Origin: Camarhynchus parvulus
Taxonomy: Eukaryota; Chordata; Aves; Passeriformes; Thraupidae
Length of the DNA stretch: 64,000 bases
Assembly (NCBI RefSeq): GCF_901933205.1
Contig: NC_044584.1
Coordinates: forward strand, 15,107,001 to 15,171,000
Direction: 5' to 3'
In this document: one piece after another, positions 12,763 through 24,840 of the stretch
Layout: each line of letters opens with the position of its first letter
How positions within the stretch are numbered: position 1 is the first letter of the stretch
The notes under the pieces: generated by a model
The model's input: the letters and a program-made list of their open reading frames with translations, nothing else
The model's database searches: none
Told to the model about the DNA's origin: nothing
Program-made: the position numbers and the translations under genes

Positions 12763-15700
12763 GTAACGCTGCCATCAGGGGCCAGCAGGGAAAGTGCAGA
12801 GCAGCTCCTGTCTGCACACATTAACATCCCAGTCACCCAGGCACTTCTCCTGTGCCTCTGAATCACCTCAATTGCTGTGGATTACCATCCCTCAGGAGAT
12901 TCAGGATGGCATTCCCATTATCCACTTAGGTACACGCTTTTACTGTATCATCTGCTTAACTTAAGCTGATCCTACCCACTGCCATGACTTTGTGTGATGA
13001 AGGCTGGAGTTGATAGACATCAACCTGCCATTGCTCTCTCTTACAGGGCATGTGAAATCAGGAAGTGCTGCAACATTCAGCTCAAAGCTTATCAAGCACC
13101 CTGAGATGCCAAAACCTACACTTTGCAATTGGATAGCTGTAAAATTGGTTCTTTGGCTATTAGAGGTGAGCATTACTTGTTTCAGCACTGAAATGTCAAA
13201 ATTCTTCTCAAAAGAAACATTTGCTGTAAATCTGAACCAGACAGTTCATGCCACTCCAGTATTTTGTCCAGTGAATGACAGGACTCAGTTTCCACAGCTT
13301 TCCCACCCACATGTGCAATGTGTCACTTAGTGCAACAAAATTATCAAATGAGCCACAACAACAGTAGTTTGCATTTAAACAAATGGCAGGTGTAATATTC
13401 ACATAATTATCAAAATCTATTTTGTTAGAGACAGATCAAATGGTTAGCAGAATACATAGAATCAAAGACCATGAGCCATAGTGCAAGACATCTGCACTCA
13501 GTTCTATAATGTTATTCCAGTTTCAAGACAAGCCTAGTTTTAAAATGACCCACTAAGTGACACTACCCCATTAGGTTTTCCATAAAAATCACCTTATTAT
13601 GTTCAAGTGCTGTTCACTTCCTCATGTCCTAACTCCTAGACTGAATACCTCTCATGAAAAGACAAAGTTATTCACTATTCCACAATTTTCTCTATTACTG
13701 TTAATATTACCTTCTTGGAAAATTTGACAAAGGTTTTGATTAAGTACTCATCAAATGTATTAGAATGGCCTAAGGAGTTACAAAATAACAGCCAAACCGT
13801 TCCAGGCACTGATTGAAAAGGCAGAAGGACCACAGCCTGAAGAATTTTAACTTAGAAAAAGAAAAAAAAAACACATCGGAGAGACACACGCAGCACACAA
13901 AGAGAATGAAAAAAATGCTCATAATTCAACAGCTTTTGGAAGCAAAAAGGTACCTGGGAGGGCACAAGGTGCTGGGGGAGGCATGGGAGATGAGGGCACA
14001 GCAGGAAAGGTGCAAAACTGGGGGGAGATACTATGAAGAGCAATGAAACTGTAGGAACACAGATGCTGAGCAGAGCCAAGGATGTACAAAACCCCCTGTA
14101 TAATTAGGTATTTACTGAGAGGGAGGAGCAATTTCATCTTGGGGGAACATACCCCTTCCTCCTCATTCCCTGTGGCTGTTATTGTCACACACAGTGTCCT
14201 GTGTGATGGAATATCCCTTTGGTCAGCTGGGGCCAGCTGTTCCAGCTGTGTCTCCTCTCAGCTTCTTGTGCACCTGCAGCCTCCACACTGCTGGGACAGT
14301 GTGAGAATCAGAAAAGGCCTTGGGGCTGTAAAAGCACTGCTCAGGTTTCACTAAACTGTGTCTGTTAACATTGCTTTCATCACTAATTCAAAACTCAGCA
14401 CCATACAAGCCACTGTGAAGAAAACTATCTGTACCCCAGCCAAAGCCAGTGCAAATGTCTCTGCAAGGCAGCAGTGTCCATGCTGATCCCACAAACACAC
14501 ACTGAAAGAAGGAACTGGCACACTCAGGACTATTCTCTTGTCATAGTCCAGCACTCCATGCCAGTCCTACAACCTGTTTGATGTAATTAATAGGAAGAGG
14601 ATGCAATCCCTCTTGTCCTCAGGGGTTTGCTCTGAAATCACAGACACGGCCACCAGCAAGGTTGGAAGCTGCAGAGTATTTAACAGGATGGTTCCTGGGC
14701 TCTCTGTATGTATTTGTCTGTAGTAGTCCTAGTCATTAAAAAGTCTGTCCCCTTTTCAAGTGAAAAAATATTTAGTTTCTCTGGCTTATGACAGTCTTTG
14801 TAAAGAGCAGTGCTATATTGATTCTTTCCTCAGTGTGTATACAAACTCATTTATAATGTTGTGACCTGAACTGTAGAGCACAAATTTAAAATGACCTGTA
14901 CATATTACTTGGTAACATTTGGATTGCAAGTTAAATACTCCCTGATTAAACATGAATGCTTTTCCCTGGGAGTACGAGATATCTTATCAGAAAAGCTTTC
15001 TTATCAAATTCACCATCCTGGAGGCAGACACATTCTCTTGCAGTGCTGGGAGTTTATAATGATAAAATTAACAATGTTGTATTTCCCAGTGAAGTCAGCA
15101 GTAGTGCACTGCATCCTACCATTAATCATTAGAGCCAGTTCTCATAACAGAGCCACTCGCTGGCCCTCAGGCACCTGCATCACTCCCCAAGCAATTCCAG
15201 TCCCCAGCAATAACTTATCGCAGGAGCCAGGGATCAAGATTAAAAACCCAGTGAATAATGGGAGACTGTGTGCACCTCTATTCCTCTGGTAGATACAAGC
15301 AAGCTAATAACCTCCTTAAAGGGGAAGCAAATCATTCCATATTTTTCACTTTATAGACAAGCCAGGAAAGACCTGAATCTACGTCTCAGTAAAATTTATT
15401 GTACTGTTTAAGTTACTTGTTTCTGCCTTGCGCAAGGCATCAGCATGCATAAAACCTTGCTGGGGGAGGGCCCTCTGTGCAACACTGCTCCAAGTACACT
15501 GCATTCTGCTCACAGTAAAAACTGCAGGGGAAAGAAATTTTCATCTAAATCAGGAAATCAGAAGTATTACCCATTTTGTAAAACATTTGGGCAAGCAGTA
15601 TAATCAGAGGCCAGATTTTCAGCAGGCAAAAAATGGCTGGAATTGACACTTGTGCCATAGAGGTGATGGAAGAGTCCCTGAAAATGCATTTCAGCCATGG

Positions 15701-18075
15701 CTTCTCCCCCTCTCTCCTTCCCAGTCACAGGGCACAGCACTAAAATACTGAGTGTTCTGCTGCTGCTGAGATCTGTGCAATTCTCTGGGAAAGACTCTGC
15801 TGAGGTGATGCAGCTCACAGCTTGCTAAGCATGCAAAAGAGACAGGCAGGTCTGGAAATACAAAAGGAAACTTCATGGAGACCTCACTGCAGTGTCCCTG
15901 CTGGGAGGACAAAATGCATGAATACACACACCTGTGTGTGTATGGAGGGAGGTACAGCTGTCTACAGAGGGGTTTTTGTCTCCTTCAATTCAGCATCAAA
16001 TATTATTCCATTATTGAGATCATGCTCAGAGGTTATTCCAAATATTCCTATTTTCACCTATAAACCATATGAAACTTTTAAATAACTGTTATTGTATTGT
16101 TTAGTCAAAGATGAACCTGGAAAATTAGTGCTACACTTCTTTGAAAGGAAGGAAAGGAACTAGGGTCTGATCGAAGAGACTGAGACACTGCTGCTCTTTG
16201 GTGTTCTCAGGAATTTCATATCAAGTTTTCACTTTTTTGGAGGTTACTACAAAGGGAGTGCTCAAATTCCTGAGATAAAAACAATAATTACTACACTTAG
16301 AATAATTAATGCTTGCTACACATTTTGTGTGAGGTGAGCAGAGAAAGAATTTCAAGTGTGGCATTGGAGAGAAAGAGAATACAAGGAATTTAAGAAAACT
16401 AAATGTAGAACTATTGTGTTAAAAGTATCTAGTTTATACAGGCAGCTCTTTGGGACACCTTTATATAATGCCTCAGTCAACAGCAATTTCAGACAACACA
16501 CTGAGTTGGATCAGCCCAACCTAGCACTGCATGTTGGAGAATAATGTGTGAAGCAAACAACTGAGGCACAGTTGGGCTGATTTCATCACGAAAACCACAC
16601 AGACACAGAGGAGAATTCTCTGTCACTTGGCCTCCAATCTGCCATTTAGACTACATGAAATGTTAAGAAACTGCAAATTAATCTTTAGAAGCTGAAACAC
16701 AGTACTAAAATTCTGGGAGAAAAAGGAGTGAATATCAAACACAACCACAAAAATTTGTCAAGTGAGATTAATCATTGAGCCTGGTTATAAATTCTTAGTG
16801 TTCCACTGTTTTCCCAAGAGTTTTCATGAAACATTTATTTTTGATTGTCAGGTCTCAGGAATTCTGCCTGATTTTCCCATCTGCTAAGAATATAAGTTCA
16901 TCATGGCTATAAAAGCTTGATGCCCCACAAAAGCTTCCCAAGCATACAGTCAAATGAGATAAAGCCATTACAACTTACTGATATATCTGTAAACCTACAT
17001 AAAAATCACATTATGCTTAATGGTTAAGAAATAAATAACAATGTATTAATGTAATGGATGAATTTCTGAATGGCTGCATCTCTGAATATCACTTGATATA
17101 GTGAAGTGGCAAATGATTCAAGCCAAGTGCTACTGCCATCACTTCAAGAAGTTATTGGAAACAATGTTGGACTCTGATATGTGCTGATATCAGCCCAAAA
17201 TATGAAGCAAACAAAACCAAAAAATTACAGACTGTTAATTCCACCCAAAAATCACATAAGGTGCCATTATTCTCTGTTTCAGTTTGTGCCCAGGGTGGGA
17301 AACCCCTGGAAAAATTCTGGTTAATTATTTTTCCTGATTAACTCTGACAGTAACTCATTTTCTATTAAAAAAAAACAAACCACAAACATTTCTTCCTGAT
17401 TTCATCTTTATCTTGATAAAAGAATTAAATCCCTAGTATTAAAAATCAAGTTTCAGCAAAATATCTCAACCGATTCTACCTTGGAATCCTCTGATTCTCA
17501 TTCCTGTTACAGAAGCCTGTTGTAGAGGGGAGAATAGAGAATACTGCAAGGCATAAAATTGCTGGGATTTTACAATACACCCATGAAATGCATGTCAATC
17601 ACTTTACAAACATCAGAACTGGTGTCAACTGGAGGCTTTAGAGACATCATGCTGTTAAGCAGCTTCTCCTTGAGTTTTTGAAGGTGGGAGGATCAATGGG
17701 AGGATGCTTCAAAAGCTGGGTACAGGTGATGTACACACTACTGATGGGAACAACAGAGGAGCTTTGGGCATGTCTTAAGGAAGAAAAGTGACAGTCTCAT
17801 AAAAGAAATTCTACAGGATTATGCTTCAGAGAACACAGTCCACACATGGATGAAGAAAGCAGCATAGCAAGCCATTTTTACAAGTTTGTGGGTTAGTCTG
17901 GCAGCAAAGGGTTTTATTTAATGTAAAGAATTGGCTTCCTAACCATGCCCCCTGGGGTCATAGAGGTTTGTAAATCAAACCTTTGCATCTGGTCAAATAA
18001 TTCATAGGGACATAGGCACACAGCGGGATCTGTTTTCCATTCCTGAGCTGATCTTTGCCATGCAGAACTCAAGCT
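12763..18075. other. Unique noncoding DNA
   Basis: No gene, RNA or clear transposon recognised. It is AT-rich with short overlapping open frames, the longest being 14891-15292 (133 codons), which shows no domain. A run of A lies near 13862-13870. Nothing else stands out. Confidence 0.6.
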
Positions 18076-18118
18076 CTTGTACATTTCATTTCAGAAAGCC
18101 TTGTACCTTTCATTTCAG
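18076..18118. repeat. Tandem duplication, 24-bp period
   Basis: Bases 18076-18094 (CTTGTACATTTCATTTCAG) recur at 18100-18118 with one change (ACATTTC becomes ACCTTTC) and a five-base spacer. This is a simple local duplication; no function is implied. Confidence 0.75.
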
Positions 18119-18309
18119 TGTTTATTTTGCACTACTTTAGTTGGCCTCTGCCTAATTTTCAGCTTGAAGATGTGTCCTTTTGCTGACTTAAATGATAAAT
18201 AATCAATAGGCCCCTTGTACTGGCACTACCAACTCACCTGCAGTGAAGACTACACCAGATGGAACTTGCAAGAGCAAGAGATGGCAAGCACAAACCAAAA
18301 TACCAGATA

Positions 18310-18537
18310 ACCTATTTAAACATCCCAAAAAGCTTTTTTCTCAGCTGTGATTGAACACTGGAACATGTTGCCCAGACAGTCTGAGTTTTTTTCCATTCTT
18401 GAAGCTATTCAACACTCATTGGACAGTGCCCTACACAACCTGCCCTGTCTGACCCTGCTTTGAGCAGGAGGGTTGCCCTCGAGGGTTTCCAGACATTGCT
18501 ACCAACCTCAACCATTGTGTCATTTTGTGATTCTATA
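18310..18537 (+). mobile_element. CR1 non-LTR retrotransposon, 3' end fragment
   Basis: The stretch from about 18340 follows the avian CR1 3' untranslated region in order: a 'tgattgaacactggaacatg' block, 'ttgcccagaca', a 'cctgctttgagcaggagggttg' block, then 'ccaacctcaaccattgtg' and the terminal 'gtgattctat' motif at about 18526-18535. CR1 copies are usually 5'-truncated by incomplete reverse transcription and end in short ATTCTRTG-like repeats rather than poly(A), as here. The copy is diverged and inactive. The left boundary is approximate. No target-site duplication is visible, which is normal for CR1. Confidence 0.85.
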
Positions 18538-21500
18538 AAAAGGCTTTGTTAATTGACACCTTGTGACTCACCCTGCTCCCATGCCTTTGGCTGCAAACCT
18601 GAGAGACACCTGTGACTACAATCAAAAGGTACAGATCCACATTCCCTCCAGCATTCCTCCTCCGCCAGCAGGTTCCAGCACACACCCAAAATGAGCCCTG
18701 CTGCCTGCCAGCAGAGCCCACAGAGGCACACCTGTGATCCTGGGAGCAGCGCTGAGGGCTGGCACAGCTGGAACAGCTGTTCTCCACAGGAGCTCCATGC
18801 GTGGGACAGTGGGCAGCCAATGCCAGGCTCAGGCAGGGATCCACTTACAAAGTGTGGGAGATATTCATGACACATCACTGCTGCTGGGGACAAAAATGTG
18901 CAGCCTGCCCTGGCCACAGAACAGACATTTATGAGCTCCAGAAACAGGGATGAGAAAATGAAGCAGATTTAAAGATAGAGGAAAAGTATCAGCGAGACCT
19001 AAGACTGGAAAAACCTAAATTTTGGATTAGAGAACCAACTGAAAATATGCCAAGATCAATTGTCTCTCTACAAACGTACAAGAAGGGAGTTAAGTTTAAG
19101 GCCTTGCTCAAGGTGTTGTTATAATTGTCTTCTCCATGAGAGATTCTAAATCAGCATTGCAGGAAGAGACAAAAAGCACCAGGGGAGACAAGGAGAAGCT
19201 CCACTGTCACAGACAGTCAAGACTTCCAACACTTCTGAAATTCAAAGGAGGACAGGAAGAGGCAGGCAGGCTGTGTGTTATCTTGTGGAGGGAATATTGG
19301 ATCTGAGGAGCTGGACAACAGACTAGAGGAAATCTGATTGCAGCTACTCTTAAAAAAGGTGTAACATTGGAGAATTTTTCCCTCCTTTCTAAGACAAAAT
19401 ATCCAATCCCATAGCTTCTAGTTCCCTACATTTATTTTTACTCCCTTATTTCTATGAAAAGCATCATTTTTTTAAGACCACGCATTGGATTATTGTATTT
19501 ATGAGCTAAAATTTAGATTCCTTAGACTGTTAGAAAAGTTTCCCTAATCGTGTGATTTTTTTTTTCTGCAAATTGGTTTAAACATATAAAAAAATCTTTA
19601 GTACTGTTGTGGCACTGCTCATGGAGATTTAAATAAAACAAAAGTAAATAAAATGCTGCAGTAAAGTAAACCTAAATGAAGAAATACATAACATTTGATT
19701 TTTCACGAGGAAGCAAAAAGTTGGAATTATTTTACTAGGTTTGACTGTGTGCAAAAAACCCCAATAAAACCTCAAATCAATATAGGCACTATAAGAATGA
19801 AAGCAATGGTTTAATCCCAAAAATGCTTCTGCACATGAATAATTAAAATACTCTAGAGTAGAATTAGTCCTGCTCTGGAGTTCATGCACAAGTATTAGGA
19901 TGCAAAAATCCAAGTTATCACCTCATACTGAAGATTACAGTGTTATTCTGTCTATTTAAGCTTCCTAAAATTCCTGCTGATTGCAACAAGGAGTCTGCAG
20001 AAGAAGTTGATCAGTATTTGATGATGCCATTCAAATCCTGCATGTTTTGGTTATGGAATCCATTACTGGTGAGAATATCTCCATTTTGAAGTCCCATGTC
20101 GTATTTAGCTACAGCCAAACCCAACACACTTAGCCCTCAGTGCTAAAAGATTGTATTTCATCTGCTAACAATTTCATTGCAACTGCTTAGATTTAAAACA
20201 CCTCTAAAGGAAACAGCATATGACATTTCAATAAAGGCATATTTTTTTTGCAATAGTCCCTAAACAATGCGTGCAAAAGATCAAGCTGCTGAGCACAAGC
20301 ATCTCTTTGTGAAGGCTCTCAAATGTGTGAGCAGTTCTTATGAAAGGAAAAAACACAGACACCAGAGGAACACAACCAGCCCTTAGCCTAGAATAAAAAC
20401 ACTGTCATTCCACCAGAATTGCTCAGGTACAAAATGTCATTCAACTCTTTCCCTCTTTCAGGTGGCTTAATTTTACAGAAACTTTCTCTTCAACGTAGAA
20501 TGGGATGTGACTTTAGAGAGAAGAGGGATTTGGGATTTTTTAGTGTGTTATTAAACCATGAAGAGCCAAACATTTTGCTGAGTTAAGGTGATTCACTACA
20601 CTGCCCTGCTTAAGCTCAATATCTATTTCTGTGTTGCCTATTTTAATCTTAGTTACAAGTTAAACTGACATTGCTGAAGCTCTTTCCTAAGGGTTTCCAA
20701 CACATGAGCTAAATTGCGGTGCCTTGTAAATGGGGTTTTGTGTGTTCAGCAGATGGGTAGTGATTGATTAAGCTTCAGTGACTTGTCTGTGGATATGAAT
20801 TCTTAAAGACACTGATCTGCAAAATCAGAAACCCAGTGGCAGGTTACATTGGTAAATACTCCAGCAGTGCTCCTGAAATTAGTGAAAGTTGTGTGTGAGA
20901 CAGAAGGGCTCATCCAGCACTCTGTGTTCACACAGGCCAACAATTTAATGCTCTTTTGTATTTCACCATTTGGAAGAACGGGAATACATCTACCACTCCA
21001 GTTTCTAACATTCAAAGGACTTCAATCTCCAAAAAAGCAGATACTTTAGCAAAGCATTTGTAAAAACTTAAATCTTAACTTTAAAAAATTGTAGAACTAA
21101 TGACAAAGAATCCTTCTGAGATGACTTAAGCAACTGAGAAATGAGTTTACTGAGCCCCACAGCCTGATGGCTGATGAAAGAGGATGGCAGAGAAAGGTGT
21201 GCTAGGAATTGCTTTGCATGGCTCAGGAGGTGTGATTCCACTCAATATTTTAAAGAGAAAAGTGTATTTCAGAGTTGAGGCAATTTTTAATGTAAATTCA
21301 GACTCCATCCTAACCAAGACTATTATCCTTATGAATACACCCTGGAGTACATTGGTTTTGTTTTCTCTTCTGAGCAGCAAACTTTGATACAAACAAGCTT
21401 GTGAATCAATAAGCAACTTGTTTTGTGGCCTCCCCGTGCATTGATTCACAAACCATTTGTCTCCTTGTAAACACTGTAATAAAACAATTATCACTTAATA

Positions 21501-21854
21501 ATGCACCGTTACATCATCAGTAGCCAATCAGAATGCTGAGGAATCACAATTCCCTTCTCCATGTATATTACCTATACATTGTAGTTCATTCAATTTCATA
21601 ATAAATCAACATTTATCTTTTTCCATGGCCTGGGTGTTTGGGAGCACTTATATAATTTTTCCCTAAATAAACAAAAGATTACCTGAGAAAATGAGGTAAA
21701 TCTAGATTTTAATAATCTGTAAATAAAGAAAAGAAAGCAGATTTTAAATGAGAAGTATTGAGGAGTTAGGCATAAAATTTCTATTGCAACTGGTATTCTA
21801 ATTTTTAGATAGAAACCTGCTCTGAATTAATTTAAGGAGCCAACTTTGGGAGCT
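18538..21854. other. Unique noncoding DNA
   Basis: AT-rich sequence with no recognisable gene. 18640-18900 is locally GC-richer and contains overlapping open frames on both strands (up to 122 codons) without known domains. T-runs occur near 19557-19565 and 20241-20249. Nothing else to report. Confidence 0.6.
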
Positions 21855-21960
21855 GTTCACTGAAATCCCCCAGTTTATCACCAAGGCCTGTGTTGTGAGA
21901 CCCAAATGCAATGTTACAGACACAGCCTGATGACTGCTGTAAGTAGGGGAATCATCTCTT
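21855..21960 (-). mobile_element. Possible non-LTR endonuclease fragment (CR1-like)
   Basis: Read on the minus strand, the piece contains 'ggtctcacaacacaggcc', then 'ttggtgataaactggggg', then 'atttcag'. This resembles the CR1 endonuclease stretch that encodes an AL-V-GDFN motif. The resemblance is to a remembered family pattern, is short, and would need an insertion and a frameshift. It lies on the wrong side of the reverse-transcriptase fragment at 22350-22580 to be part of the same intact minus-strand copy. It may be a separate insertion, or chance. Confidence 0.3.
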
Positions 21961-22349
21961 CTGCTGATCTCCTGGCCATGCTCTGATACCCCAGCCCATG
22001 CACCATCAGCTGTCCTGGCTGCCCAGACACTGCTGCCTTCTGCTCAGTTTGGGGCCACCAAGGCATCCTGGCCCTCTCCTGCTGTGTTTTTCTCAGGGCT
22101 TTGTCCTTGATGTGCAATGGTTGGGGTTTTCCCTGCTGGATTTTGGGAGTTTTGGTCAGCTCAAGCCTCCAGCCCTCGGGATGGCTGCCCTGCCCTTTCT
22201 CTCTCAACCGGTGCCTTCAGCTCCACATCCCCTCTGAGGCTGATCTGGACAACCCCTCACCTGAATCACTGCTAATAAAAAGGTGAAACAGGAGGGTTTT
22301 ACACACACACCCTGCAGCAGCTCCAGACAGAGCAGGATCCCTGACCTCC

Positions 22350-22580
22350 ATCCTGTGACCACAGTTTCCACCCAGCCGGTTGTCCGTCCATCCAGACTGG
22401 AAGATCCAAACTTGAATACAAGGCTGCCATGAAAAGCAGTGTCAAATGCCTTGCTGATGTCAAGACAAATGATCTCTCTGCTCTCCCCTCATCCACAATG
22501 CAGTCATTTTTCACAGGAATCAATCAGGGTGGCCAGGAATGCTTTCCCTGGTAAATTCACATGACTGCTCCCACTCATGA
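22350..22580 (-). mobile_element. CR1 reverse-transcriptase domain fragment
   Basis: The minus strand encodes, at 22438-22464, the residues LDISKAFDT. This matches CR1/Jockey reverse-transcriptase motif A (usually LDFSKAFDT), which carries a catalytic aspartate. Upstream on the same strand are a VDEGRA segment and an SHVNLPGKAFLATLI-like segment, as in CR1 open reading frame 2. Frameshifts separate these pieces, and the downstream part (below about 22380) decays quickly. The copy is dead, truncated at both ends and older than the 45711 copy. The domain order matches a CR1 inserted in minus orientation. Confidence 0.75.
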
Positions 22581-24714
22581 TGGTTTCTCTCATGCCTATC
22601 AGAAACACCAAAGTGGAGCTCACTGACGTGTAGCTCTCAAAATTGTAATTTCAGCTGATTTCAACAAGGGTGCTAAGAAAGTCTGAAAAAAAAATTAAAA
22701 CCCTTGATATCCTGAATATAAACTCTTGTGTTTCTTAATCAACTGCTGCAAATAATCTCCTCACAAATTTACACTTATAGGTGACACCTATGGTTTACAT
22801 CTAAAATGCCTTTTGGCTTTCTGTTCCAGAAACAATTGTGATTTATTTACCAATGATTTTTCTGGAGAAAAGAAATTGTTTCTTTCTTGTAAAGAGATAG
22901 TCCTAAGTCTTTAACATTCTAATGTTTGGGGTTTTTTTAACAAATTGCCAATTTGGTCACTTGTGTTCCCATCATTTAATAGCAATGTAAAGTTAAGAGA
23001 CCATGACAAAAATTAAATGTGACATTTAAAACTACTTATTTATAGAAAAAAAAAACAAACCTGCATGTTTCATCTCCTCCAATGAACCCAATATTTGGTA
23101 GGACTGTGGTGTAAAAATACCAACCACTATCTATCAGTAATATTTTTCTCAAGAGTTATTGATAAATCCTCCTAGTCTAGAATCAACTTGTTGCATGTTG
23201 CAGAAACCCACATGTGTACTATGTGGACAGTAAAATCACTCATTTGGTAATTTTTAGAGCAGATTGTCACAAATGACTGAAACATCTCCAAAAGGGATCT
23301 TTTGAGGTCATTAACTCAAACCTCCCACTGATGTTTGCAAATCTTACCTAGGAAAATTCTCATAATTTACTTTAAAAAGAGTAGATCTTACATTAAGAAA
23401 TTAAAAACCCAAAAATACACACTTGCAGGTCTCTCATCCTTTACCTAAACCTGGTGAAAATCTACCTCTGTTTTATCACCTTTATTCTGATTATCCATGG
23501 CTTTTTGGAGGCATTTAATCCTCCCTCCCTTGATCCTTCAGAGCAAGCACTGTGGTGGACAGGCAGATAAATGGAAAAAGGTTATAAAGGGAACTCCCTG
23601 ACACAGAAAAGTCAATAAAGGTCAACAAGCAGATGTTGGCCTGACACAGCATCAAGAGCTGTGTCTTTATATACACACATGTAATGGATCATCCCCTGCA
23701 GTTTTTGGATTGTGCTGGTACCACAAATTACAGCAATTTTTGGTTGATACTTCAACTACTACACAAACCTTTGGACAGAATATTATACCCTGGGAAGACA
23801 GGCTAAGTCACCTCTGCAGAAAAGCAGAGTACCTAGGCTATTGGAAAGCATGTGCTTCCCATATCTTTATTCAAGTAAAACTTCAACAGTTCTTTACAGC
23901 ATCTGTTTCAGAAATATTTCTTCATGTTATTATTGTGTTGGTCAATTACTCCACTTTTAGTATCTTGAAGTAATTAACTTAAATTTGGTGACCAAGGGAG
24001 CACCCTCTGTAGTGATACAGACTCGGACTGTCAGAGCACTCTGCACAATCCCTCTTCTGAGCACAATTCCCCCTCAAGACAAATAAAGCCCTCTCTCAGC
24101 CTTGGTCTGACAAAACCCTGCTGTAGCTGCCTCCATTTGGGGAATTGCACTGCCTGCTTTCACTGCTCCATCACAGGAAATTTCTGTTTCCACCTCCAGT
24201 CACAGCAGCTGCTGCCTCAGAAATCCAAGTTCGCCTCCTTGCAGAGAAAAGTGCAGTCAGAAGAACAAAGCAGGGCACTGACCACAGACTCACCCCAAAA
24301 ACTCTGATACAAAAATTGCACAACAATTCTTGTTTTTAAAACACCTGAGAGGTTCCAGCACCACCAAGGTGACAGGAGGGTTTAGTTGGTGCCAAGAGTG
24401 CAAAGAATTAGAATATTCCTAAAGAACAATGGTCCCTGGAGGCTACAGGAGTGCGACAGCAAAGCCACCACAGACCTGCACGACCACACAGCATTCTGCT
24501 GTAATTACAACCTTTCTGTTACACCTAATGACATTTCCAGCCCCTTCTTTCCTTTCCAGTGATTCCTGCAGCACTGGGAAGTGATCAGAGCCCCACATTT
24601 CTGAGAATGCTCAGGATGTCAGAAAAGAGAGAGTCTGTCCTGGGTTCAGCACCACACTGGGCTGCATTCATCACACAGCATCACTGCAGGTGGCTGCTCC
24701 ACTTATTTGTGAAA
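22581..24714. other. Unique noncoding DNA, weak LTR-like stretch
   Basis: No gene recognised. A 15-base perfect palindrome lies at 22777-22791. The interval 23682-24112 begins TGTAATGG, carries AATAAA near 24083 and ends CTGACA, which is loosely LTR-like. I could not find a target-site duplication, a primer-binding site or internal retroviral sequence, so I do not call it. Confidence 0.5.
22777..22791. repeat. Perfect 7+1+7 palindrome
   Basis: ATAGGTGACACCTAT is self-complementary apart from the central base. It contains AGGTG and CACCT half-sites, the core bound by ZEB/SNAIL-type and some T-box factors. The palindrome is a fact; any factor binding is speculation. Confidence 0.6.
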
Positions 24715-24840
24715 TGATTTTGTTGTTTTGGGTTTGGGGTTTTTTGGGGTTTTTTGTGTGTTTTTGTTTGTTTGTTTTGTTTGTGGTTTTTTTGTCATTG
24801 CTGTTTTCTGGGGTTTTTGGGTTTTTTTTTTACTCTTTGG
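24715..24840. repeat. G/T-rich low-complexity tract
   Basis: About 125 bases on the plus strand consist almost only of T and G, with G-runs at 24730-24732, 24736-24739, 24746-24749, 24810-24813 and 24819-24821, and T-runs up to nine. An open frame through it is an artefact of composition (mostly Phe, Leu, Val, Gly). It looks like a degraded homopolymer or simple repeat. Confidence 0.8.

Noticed and set aside
11940..12824. Repeat protein of 294 codons on plus (and 319 on minus)
   Set aside because: Explained by the 42-base period; the same array is open in several frames on both strands, and the 31-base unit breaks phase.
24630..24660. Start of an avian ERVL LTR (TGTCCTGGGTTCAGC)
   Set aside because: The match stops after about 15 bases and nothing downstream follows the LTR.
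24645..24670. REST/NRSF-like site (TTCAGCACC)
   Set aside because: Only the left half matches; the right half (GGACAG) is absent.
24730..24821. Telomere-like or G-quadruplex sequence
   Set aside because: G-runs are irregular and split by a loop of about 60 bases; no TTAGGG array. Better described as a G/T low-complexity tract.
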